From JAVBPB01 sp031549965 (lineage in GTDB: Bacteria; Bacillota; Clostridia; Lachnospirales; Lachnospiraceae): DNA of 5,428 nucleotides. The stretch covers positions 1-5,428 of the forward strand of contig JAVBPB010000073.1 in assembly GCA_031549965.1 (NCBI GenBank), read 5' to 3'. This document shows, one piece after another, positions 1 to 4,840 of this stretch. The notes under the pieces are model-generated. The model saw only the letters and a list, made by a program, of their open reading frames with translations, searched no databases and had not been told where the DNA came from. The position numbers were made by a program, and so were the translations under genes. How positions within the stretch are numbered: the stretch's first letter is position 1; each line of letters opens with the position of its first letter.

Positions 1-636
1 AAGCGTTCCTATATTTTCACTTTCAAACTCTATCCTTTGAGTTTGTGTTAAAAGACCTTGCTCGTTAGATATAATGAATTCATCTGGCATCTCCAGCTTT
101 TTCAATTCATTTTCAGAGAATAAATTTTCGTTAAAAAACGGCAATAAATAATCAATTGATAAATCCATTGCAACCATTACCAAGAATTTATTTCTATAGC
201 CTTGATCACGAAGACTAACCATATATTGTTTACCTTTAAATGATTTGACTTCTATCTGTGGGCAACCATCTTGAGGTATCCAACACATGCCTTTTTCCTT
301 GTTTTCATCAAATTTTACAAATGGAACGATATCATTATTAATTTTTAATCCTAATACATCTGGCGCAATACCAACTTTAGCTGGTGCATATTTAAAGAAA
401 TCTGAAAACACATTTACATTTGCGCTTAACTTTGATTCAAGTAAAGCTTGTTTAAGAATATGCTTATTAAAAATTAAACTTTCAGGAATTATATTTATCC
501 ATCTGTCAAAAATCCCCCCAATAAAATCACTCTTAGAGCCTAATGCTCCATGCATTCCAGTCTGCGACTCTTGCGCCATACTACATACAAAATAGACATA
601 TGGAATTATATCTTCTTTTTTAATCTCTATTTTCAT
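1..636 (-). CDS. Putative PD-(D/E)xK nuclease, third nuclease-like gene of the R-M cassette (3' end off window)
   Basis: This reading frame starts with ATG at 636 and stays open for all 212 codons to base 1, so the C-terminus is outside the window. The ATG is preceded by AAGAAGGTG with 6 nt spacing, a good ribosome binding site. I do not recognise the family. Residues 92-93 are Pro-Asp (context IAPDVLGL), and residues 129-131 are Glu-Val-Lys (context PQIEVKSFKGK), followed by a hydrophobic strand. This is the PD...ExK order and a reasonable spacing for a PD-(D/E)xK nuclease core. An Asp/Glu/Lys-rich turn and two Cys (CWIPQDGC) lie just before the ExK. No signal peptide or membrane segment is seen. 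It begins 32 nt after the Bsp6I-like gene ends, in the same direction, so it is probably the third gene of the nuclease operon. A restriction enzyme or accessory nuclease is inferred from the motif and neighbours. That it is a real gene is fairly sure; the function is tentative. Confidence 0.75.
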   Translation of the reverse strand, partial: MKIEIKKEDIIPYVYFVCSMAQESQTGMHGALGSKSDFIGGIFDRWINIIPESLIFNKHILKQALLESKLSANVNVFSDFFKYAPAKVGIAPDVLGLKINNDIVPFVKFDENKEKGMCWIPQDGCPQIEVKSFKGKQYMVSLRDQGYRNKFLVMVAMDLSIDYLLPFFNENLFSENELKKLEMPDEFIISNEQGLLTQTQRIEFESENIGTL

Positions 637-668
637 ATGTAACACCTTCTTTCTATGCAAAATATTTA

Positions 669-1214
669 TTAATCCATTAAATTTATCTTAAGAACAGGGA
701 GCAAATTATTAACTTTAATCAATTGCCTTTTAATAGAAAATCTTGGTCTTCTTCCTTGTTCTTGTTGCATTCTGAATGTTTCGTTTTTCTTGGAATTTAA
801 AACTAAACCACTAAAGTCTTGCTCCAATTTATAAAAATATACATTTCCATCTACCACGCCGTTTGGAGCAAAGTCAGCATAATATATTTCATCCCAAGTA
901 GATTTAGGACCAAATGAAGTACAATCATCTTCAATAGAAGCGGATTTCACTTGGATTCCAGCACCAGTTTTTTTAGAAACACAATCATATGAATAAGCGT
1001 TGCCATTAGTTCTTATTGCATCAAAAAATATGCAAAACAACGCTTCGCTAAAAACATCTGGAACATTCAAATTTCTTCCGCCCAATGGCTTTAGTTTATT
1101 ATTAATTGCTTGCCAATCTTTAAAAATTTCTTTTAATTTTTTATAATCATTTTGGTCAAACTCATCACCATGACAAATAGTTCCATCCTTTAACTTAATA
1201 CTTACTTTTTTCAT
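669..1214 (-). CDS. Type II restriction endonuclease, Bsp6I family (predicted GCNGC specificity)
   Basis: This 181-residue protein looks like the Bsp6I family of small type II restriction endonucleases (about 170-180 residues), which cut double-stranded DNA at GC^NGC. The blocks I recognise are NVPDVFSEALFC (50-61), IQVKSASIEDD (87-97), TSFGPKSTWDEIYY (99-112) and the basic QGRRPRFSIK (153-162). A likely PD-(D/E)xK-type active site is Glu57 in a helix, Asp77 (YDC) and Gln88-Val-Lys90, with Gln in the usual acidic position. The start is well supported: GGAGG lies within the last codons of the preceding gene, and ATG follows that gene's stop codon by only 4 nt, so translation is probably coupled. 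The protein would act in the cytoplasm on DNA not protected by the cytosine methyltransferase encoded upstream. Family assignment is from memory of conserved blocks, not from a search. The site specificity is inferred from the family and could differ. Confidence 0.8.
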   Translation of the reverse strand: MKKVSIKLKDGTICHGDEFDQNDYKKLKEIFKDWQAINNKLKPLGGRNLNVPDVFSEALFCIFFDAIRTNGNAYSYDCVSKKTGAGIQVKSASIEDDCTSFGPKSTWDEIYYADFAPNGVVDGNVYFYKLEQDFSGLVLNSKKNETFRMQQEQGRRPRFSIKRQLIKVNNLLPVLKINLMD

Positions 1215-1218
1215 TTTA

Positions 1219-1962
1219 TTAATCCTCCAATTTAAAACTTTCTATATTGTGCATATCTCCAGATTGACAATAATAATTTGTTGCATCCATCGGTGTTTTG
1301 CCATTTAACAAATCACCTTTATAAATAATAAATTCATTGTTTATCAAATAAATAAGTTCGTTTAGCGTAATATAACCAGGAACATCATATTCCCAGCCAT
1401 TTGCTTCAAAAATTTTCCACAAATTTTCTCTTTCTTGAACATCAGAATAAAGAATTCTATTTTGCTTCATTAAAGACTCTGGATCATTTTTAATTCTAAC
1501 CAAAAAAGTAAAATCATATTGTTGATTATCATTAGGCAAATACCCACCTATATTAGACCAATCTTTCAATTCCAATAATAATAAATTACCGAAGTATTTT
1601 GTAGATTTAACTGACAGTGACTTATCTTGTATTCTGAAATCACAAGCATCCCATTTGCCAAGTTCCCATTCCGATAAATCAGGTTCATTAATTTCATATT
1701 TATAACTAAGTTGCCTGTATACAGCAAATTCACATAATTTTCCTAAAAAAGTATTAGCAAAGATTTCTCCATTTTTCCTATTATGGGTTCCACCACTTCT
1801 ATGATTTCTATGTTCTCCCCTATTTCCAAATGTCATGTTAAACGCAAAATCGTAACACTTTCTAACTTCTTCAATTGATAAACTTGATAATGTGCAAAAT
1901 GATTTTGCTTTACTAATATATTTCTCTTTACCGCTTACTACTTTCAATTCTGAAAAAGACAT
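1219..1962 (-). CDS. Putative restriction endonuclease, PD-(D/E)xK-like
   Basis: This 247-residue protein has no family name I can give with confidence. Its middle looks like a restriction-nuclease core: a helix GKLCEFAVYRQL (74-85) with Glu78, then EPDLSEW (93-99), WDACDF (104-109) with Asp105 and Asp108, then the strand LSVKSTK (116-122) with Lys119. The E...D...xVKS order matches that of the Bsp6I-like protein encoded next, with Ser in the position often held by Glu. After the core come a hydrophobic strand and an aromatic-rich C-terminal half (YITLNELIYLINNEFIIYKG). The N-terminal part has an Arg/His-rich stretch (48-63) that could contact DNA. The start is supported by GAGGTG 5 nt before ATG and by a promoter just upstream. 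It is the first gene of the nuclease operon. It may be a second restriction enzyme, or a partner of one of the others. Alternatives such as a nicking or repair nuclease cannot be excluded. Confidence 0.72.
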   Translation of the reverse strand: MSFSELKVVSGKEKYISKAKSFCTLSSLSIEEVRKCYDFAFNMTFGNRGEHRNHRSGGTHNRKNGEIFANTFLGKLCEFAVYRQLSYKYEINEPDLSEWELGKWDACDFRIQDKSLSVKSTKYFGNLLLLELKDWSNIGGYLPNDNQQYDFTFLVRIKNDPESLMKQNRILYSDVQERENLWKIFEANGWEYDVPGYITLNELIYLINNEFIIYKGDLLNGKTPMDATNYYCQSGDMHNIESFKLED

Positions 1963-1992
1963 AAAGACACCTCATTTAATTAATTACTATTA

Positions 1993-2021
1993 ATTATATC
2001 ATGAAACGACATTTTTCACAA
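1993..2021 (-). promoter_or_regulatory. Promoter for the nuclease operon, inside the methyltransferase 3' end
   Basis: On the minus strand, a -35-like TTGTGA (2021-2016) is followed by a 17-bp spacer and a perfect TATAAT (1998-1993). The -10 is extended by TGA directly before it (TGATATAAT). Transcription would begin near 1986-1988, about 25 nt before the ATG of the 247-residue nuclease gene at 1962. This is the best sigma-A-type promoter I see in the window, and it would let the nuclease genes be transcribed apart from the methyltransferase. The assignment rests on pattern alone. Confidence 0.65.
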
Positions 2022-3165
2022 TGAAAACGACGTGCATTTTAGTGGCTGTAGTCACTTTTTTTTCGATACTAACTAAAAAAGATAGGCAATTCAAAACTAT
2101 ACTATTTCCTGCCATTTTATAAAGCTGTGTTTCTGATATTTCTTGACTAAATGCAATATCAATTAAATCATCGTTCCAACCCATTAATCTCCAGCATTCT
2201 CTAGGTGTTAATCTTCTAATTGAAATTGAATCATCTTTATCGACCACAACACCAATATCATGTATAGAGGTCTTAAGGGTTGGTATTTTCGATTTTTGAA
2301 CTACACCACGTTTTGATTTAGTTCTATTTGTATAAACACCATCTCCGCTTTCTGCGACTGCGTATCCTTGCTTTGTATTCTCTGGTATTAAGAGTACTGG
2401 CTTGTCAATTATGTAATTATCAGTCGCTCTTCCACCAGGACAAGTGCTAATAGTCCAAGCAATGTTAGATGATGAATCATGTGGTCTGAATCTTAAACCC
2501 CTTATAAAACCATTTCTATTTTCCATACTAGAAAAATTTATAATTAACTTTTCACTTAAATAATATTTTTCATCAACTTTCTTTTCTAATAAATCTTTTA
2601 ACTTAATTGTTAATTCTTGCTTTTCCGGAAAGTCAAAAGTTGCTAATTGATCTAAGATGCTAATCATAAATACACGCTCTCTATTTTGTGGTATTCCATA
2701 GTCTTTTGCATTCATTACTTTCCAAAAGTTCTTATAGCCTAATGATGATAGGAAATCTAACCATATTTGAAAATACGGCATAAATTTTTTGCTGACTAGA
2801 TTCTTTACATTTTCCATCAATAAAAACTTAGGCAATTCATTATTTAAAGCTGATATTTTCAATAATCTTTGCACTTCCCATAAAAGACTACTAGAAGTGT
2901 TAGAATCCTTATCAAAGCCCTTCATTCGACCTGCCAACGAAATATCAGTACAAGGAAATGAATATGTCCATAAATCAGCTTGTGGTAAATATTTAATTGT
3001 TTTAATATCTCCTAAATTATTTACCTTTCCATGTAATGCTTCATATACTTTTAAAGCGTATTTATCTATCTCACTTATTGCTACTACTTCATGTTCAATA
3101 TTTGCTTGTTTAAGAGCTTGAGTTTGTGCGCCTATTCCAGCGAATAATTCTATTACTTTTATCAT
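1999..3165 (-). CDS. DNA (cytosine-5-)-methyltransferase of the R-M cassette
   Basis: This 388-residue protein carries the ordered motifs of C5-cytosine methyltransferases. Motif I is ELFAGIGA (6-13), which binds S-adenosylmethionine. Motif IV is SFPCTDIS (69-76), with catalytic Cys72. Motif VI is MENVKN (117-122), motif VIII is QNRERVF (160-166), motif IX is RRLTPRECWRLMGW (317-330), and motif X is AGNSIV (352-357). The region between motifs VIII and IX (about 200-312) is the target recognition domain. It transfers a methyl group to C5 of cytosine in the recognition site, protecting host or element DNA. Because a Bsp6I-like endonuclease follows, the site may be GCNGC, but I cannot read specificity from the sequence. 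The ATG has a strong TAAAGGAGT site 8 nt upstream, which is caught in a hairpin. I see no convincing promoter of its own in the 46-nt gap, so it is probably read from upstream. Its 3' end contains the nuclease promoter. All catalytic residues are intact. Confidence 0.95.
   Translation of the reverse strand: MIKVIELFAGIGAQTQALKQANIEHEVVAISEIDKYALKVYEALHGKVNNLGDIKTIKYLPQADLWTYSFPCTDISLAGRMKGFDKDSNTSSSLLWEVQRLLKISALNNELPKFLLMENVKNLVSKKFMPYFQIWLDFLSSLGYKNFWKVMNAKDYGIPQNRERVFMISILDQLATFDFPEKQELTIKLKDLLEKKVDEKYYLSEKLIINFSSMENRNGFIRGLRFRPHDSSSNIAWTISTCPGGRATDNYIIDKPVLLIPENTKQGYAVAESGDGVYTNRTKSKRGVVQKSKIPTLKTSIHDIGVVVDKDDSISIRRLTPRECWRLMGWNDDLIDIAFSQEISETQLYKMAGNSIVLNCLSFLVSIEKKVTTATKMHVVFIVKNVVS
2001..2031. 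repeat. Direct repeat ATGAAA(A)CGAC at the nuclease promoter, possible operator
   Basis: ATGAAACGAC (2001-2010) recurs as ATGAAAACGAC (2021-2031) about two helical turns away. One copy covers the spacer next to the extended -10 element. The other abuts the -35 hexamer. Both lie within the last codons of the methyltransferase gene, where they encode two VV-containing segments of the C-terminal tail. The placement is typical of an operator. No separate control-protein gene is visible in the window, so the binding protein, if any, is unknown. The methyltransferase itself is one candidate. Confidence 0.4.
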
Positions 3166-3172
3166 TTTTAAT

Positions 3173-3205
3173 GACTCCTTTATATTTCGTGGATATCAAA
3201 GAGTC
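3173..3205 (-). promoter_or_regulatory. RNA hairpin sequestering the methyltransferase Shine-Dalgarno
   Basis: In the minus-strand transcript, GACUCUUUGAUAU (3205-3193) and AUAUAAAGGAGUC (3185-3173) pair across a 7-nt loop. Twelve of 13 positions pair, with one G-U wobble and one G-A mismatch. The right arm contains the AAAGGAGU ribosome binding site of the methyltransferase gene, so the folded form should block its translation. The left arm begins 6 nt after the stop codon of the preceding ArpU-like gene. A ribosome finishing that gene would cover the left arm and open the hairpin. That suggests translational coupling. The same inverted repeat could instead be a DNA operator. No U-run follows, so it is not an intrinsic terminator. 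Confidence 0.55.
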
Positions 3206-3211
3206 GTATTT

Positions 3212-3637
3212 TTATTTATCCCATTCCAAAAAAATTCTATGTTTCGTTTTAGATACCTTATTGGAAGTGGTATTTAATGCCTTGGCTGTTTCTAGCAAAG
3301 TATATCTTTCAATCATATTGAGAGTTAATACTTTTTTAGTAAACGAATTAAGCATTGCACAAAATTTTAAAAAATCATTTATCGATTCGCTTAGGAAATG
3401 AATTTCTTTTTGTGTTTCAGCAATTTTATCTAGCCAATAAATAAGTTTATTATCATAAGGATTGCTTACATTCCTTACATCAGTTCCATATGCAGGACCA
3501 CCAATACTAAACATTTTAGTTTCATAATACTTTATTTGCTTTTCTAGAAATTCGATTTTTTTTACTACTTTTCTATAATTATTTATTGCTAAGACTAAAG
3601 AATTCTTTGAGCCATTCTTCAACTGATTTAGTGGCAT
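3212..3637 (-). CDS. ArpU/DUF1492-like phage transcriptional regulator
   Basis: This 141-residue protein resembles the small sigma-like regulators of Gram-positive phages (ArpU, DUF1492 or RinA type), which activate a late operon or lie at its border. The first part (about 14-42) is a basic, coiled-coil-like helix (VVKKIEFLEKQIKYYETKM). A loop containing GGPAYGTDV and NPYDNK follows. A second long helix occupies 63-90. The C-terminal region (110-141) reads as a helix-turn-helix like sigma region 4: ERYTLLETAKALNTTSNKVS, with a basic recognition helix after it. The start at 3637 is supported by AAGAAGGGAG 4 nt upstream and gives a 59-nt overlap with the end of the initiator gene, so the two are co-transcribed. 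The methyltransferase gene follows after 46 nt. Which promoter it would act on is unknown. Class is fairly sure, exact family less so. Confidence 0.7.
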   Translation of the reverse strand: MPLNQLKNGSKNSLVLAINNYRKVVKKIEFLEKQIKYYETKMFSIGGPAYGTDVRNVSNPYDNKLIYWLDKIAETQKEIHFLSESINDFLKFCAMLNSFTKKVLTLNMIERYTLLETAKALNTTSNKVSKTKHRIFLEWDK

Positions 3638-4469
3638 ATTTCTCCCTTCTTTTAAGCATCTCTAAATTATTAAAGCTAGATCTTCTAAAAAAATCATATT
3701 TATCATCAATAGGTACTTCTGCTCTTTTTGAATACTTAACAATATAATTCGTTACTGCAAGTACATCTTCAAATTCGAAAGAGCTAGTTAACTCATCAAA
3801 AAGAATATTATATTTAAGAACATCTAAACATTCTGCATTTATATATTTATCATTAATAAGACATTTAGTGAGAAAGTGAAGACGAGGAACTCCATAGGTG
3901 TTCCCTTTATCCAATTTATCCTTTTTATCTTTTTTCTTTTCTTTTTCTTTTTCCTTTTCCCTTTGTTCATTATGGTTATCATTTTTTGAGTTATTGTCGA
4001 CATTAACTAGGTTTTGGTCATCATTATCTTCTAATGAGTGCGTGTTTAAAAAGACTTTTAGCTCTAACATTTCAAAATCATCTAAAAGCCAATATTTAGT
4101 TATGTCCTTATCCTTTCTTCTTTTGGTCGATCGGATAAATTGTCGTTGTATTCCTTTGCTCGTAATCACACCTTGAACTAGAAGGTTTTTATCAATTAAT
4201 CCCACTTCAGCAATGTCATGGATTATCTTCACAAGGAACTCTATAGATGGTTGATACTTCCCCACAATCTGTTTACGGATTAACATCGCCAGCTTCTCTG
4301 GAGTGTAAATGGCGTAATAGCCATGTCGATACACAATAACGAGTAATCTGATGTAAATCAGTTCAGCGATAGTATTATCTAATAGAACCAACTTTGTTAT
4401 TTTTTCATCTTCATGATAATCTAAATCAAGAGAAAAGAAATTCAAGCCTTCTTTCAATGGTCTTCCCAT
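3579..4469 (-). CDS. Phage-type replication initiator / replisome organizer, Lin1244/Lin1753-like N-terminal domain (DUF4373)
   Basis: This 296-residue protein has the opening typical of DUF4373 proteins: GRPLKEGLNFFSLDLDYHED, then a winged-helix-like domain to about residue 115, including AELIYIRLLVIVYRHGYY and IAEVGLIDKNLL. A low-complexity acidic/Asn and Lys/Glu linker (about 145-188) leads to a C-terminal helical domain (190-296) with DDKYDFFRRSSFNNLEML. That resembles the C-terminal part of phage replisome organizers, which contacts DNA or the helicase loader. Proteins of this type bind an origin and start replication of phages and related elements. AAAGGA lies 9 nt before ATG. The repeat-rich stretch directly upstream is a natural candidate binding site. 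No helicase loader, SSB or recombinase gene follows, which is unusual for a complete phage. Role is inferred from domain similarity recalled from memory. Confidence 0.8.
   Translation of the reverse strand: MGRPLKEGLNFFSLDLDYHEDEKITKLVLLDNTIAELIYIRLLVIVYRHGYYAIYTPEKLAMLIRKQIVGKYQPSIEFLVKIIHDIAEVGLIDKNLLVQGVITSKGIQRQFIRSTKRRKDKDITKYWLLDDFEMLELKVFLNTHSLEDNDDQNLVNVDNNSKNDNHNEQREKEKEKEKKKDKKDKLDKGNTYGVPRLHFLTKCLINDKYINAECLDVLKYNILFDELTSSFEFEDVLAVTNYIVKYSKRAEVPIDDKYDFFRRSSFNNLEMLKRREKYATKSVEEWLKEFFSLSNK
3906..3965 (-). repeat. Low-complexity purine tract encoding a Lys/Glu linker
   Basis: This stretch encodes residues 169-188 of the initiator, including EQREKEKEKEKKKDKKDK. The coding strand is almost pure A/G in short AAAG/GAAA units. 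It is a flexible charged linker between the N- and C-terminal domains. Because it is repetitive, it is prone to length change by slippage and may also be easy to unwind. Linkers of this kind are common in phage initiators. Confidence 0.6.
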
Positions 4470-4510
4470 AGCTTTATTTCCTTTCGTAAATATCTTAAAA
4501 TGACCAGTTT

Positions 4511-4621
4511 TCGCTTATTACCAAAAACAGCATATCAACGGTAGGTTCACGGTATGTTGTGATACACTTGACCGTATGTTGTGGGTATCATGCACAAGCA
4601 TTATCGGTGGGTAATAAGCGA
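4511..4621. repeat. Perfect 12-bp inverted repeat bracketing the pre-initiator intergenic region
   Basis: TCGCTTATTACC (4511-4522) is repeated exactly in inverted orientation as GGTAATAAGCGA (4610-4621). The arms are 87 bp apart and enclose the phased direct repeats. The right arm overlaps the hairpin at 4608-4627. The arrangement lies between the excisionase-like and the initiator genes. It may be a binding site pair for either protein, an operator, an origin element or a recombination site. The repeat itself is certain; the function is not known. Confidence 0.6.
4538..4583. repeat. Phased direct repeats (iteron-like) upstream of the initiator gene
   Basis: ACGGTATGTTGTG (4549-4561) and ACCGTATGTTGTG (4571-4583) differ at one base and are 22 bp apart. 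A poorer third copy, ACGGTAGGTTCAC (4538-4550), starts 11 bp before the first. Steps of 11 and 22 bp place all three on nearly the same face of the helix, as expected for sites bound by one protein array. They lie 69-114 bp upstream of the initiator start codon. They could be iterons of a replication origin, or operators for the HTH protein encoded just before them. Confidence 0.55.
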
Positions 4622-4627
4622 TACCCA
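4608..4627. repeat. Short hairpin just downstream of the excisionase-like gene
   Basis: TGGGTA (4608-4613) and TACCCA (4622-4627) form a 6-bp stem around an 8-nt loop, 10 nt past the stop codon of the HTH gene. A second upstream copy, TGGGTATC (4582-4589), is also complementary to GATACCCA (4620-4627), so two alternative pairings are possible. No T-run follows on either strand, so this is not a convincing intrinsic terminator. A protein binding site or an origin structure is more likely. Confidence 0.4.
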
Positions 4628-4636
4628 GTCTAAACC

Positions 4637-4840
4637 TTATTCTTCTTCTATAGTGGAGTTTTTGTTGATATAAGACTCCAAACTTTCTCGTGTTATCCGC
4701 CACTCATTACCTACTTTAAATGCTTTAATTTTTTTATCTTTAATGTAGATTAAAAGTGTTCTTCTTGTAATTTCTAAAATATCTGCAACTTCAACAATTG
4801 TATAAATATCTTTATCTAACTTCTTTAGCATTTCTACCAC
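4637..4840 (-). CDS. Excisionase-like winged helix-turn-helix DNA-binding protein (HTH_17 / MerR-like)
   Basis: This 67-residue protein is almost wholly one DNA-binding domain. Residues 12-32 (IYTIVEVADILEITRRTLLIY) are the helix-turn-helix, IKDKKIKAFKVGNEWRIT (33-50) is the wing, and RESLESYI (51-58) is the closing helix. This is the pattern of the excisionase/HTH_17 family. Such proteins bend DNA for integrase-driven excision or act as small repressors and activators in phages and integrative elements. The start shown is GTG at 4840 with AGAAGG 3-4 nt upstream. An ATG at 4831 is an alternative with a poorer site. The gene overlaps the antirepressor-like gene by 29 nt (20 nt with the later start), so they are co-transcribed. 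The repeat cluster directly downstream may hold its binding sites. No integrase is visible in the window, so excisionase activity is only inferred. Confidence 0.82.
   Translation of the reverse strand: MVEMLKKLDKDIYTIVEVADILEITRRTLLIYIKDKKIKAFKVGNEWRITRESLESYINKNSTIEEE

Noticed and set aside
287..595. Plus-strand open frame of 102 codons
   Set aside because: It lies wholly inside the well-supported minus-strand nuclease-like gene and has no clear ribosome binding site. Its composition is that of an antisense shadow.
2041..2063. Stem-loop followed by eight T on the plus strand, resembling an intrinsic terminator
   Set aside because: The stem has only about 6 weak pairs, it would act on plus-strand transcripts although no plus-strand gene exists here, and it lies inside methyltransferase codons.
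2789..3401. Two plus-strand open frames (2789-3121 and 3126-3401)
   Set aside because: They are antisense to the methyltransferase and ArpU-like genes, whose motifs are clear. Neither product shows a recognisable domain.
3898..4176. Plus-strand open frame with a Phe/Ser-rich, membrane-like product
   Set aside because: The hydrophobic run is simply the reverse reading of the Lys/Glu linker codons of the initiator gene.
4561..4590. Plus-strand TTGACC and TATCAT as a divergent promoter
   Set aside because: The spacing between the two hexamers is about 12 bp, too short for a sigma-A promoter, and no plus-strand gene follows.
4518..4703. Minus-strand open frame of 61 codons across the repeat cluster
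   Set aside because: It overlaps the excisionase-like gene in another frame, is Arg/Tyr/His-rich without a domain, and runs through the repeats. I consider it a chance frame.
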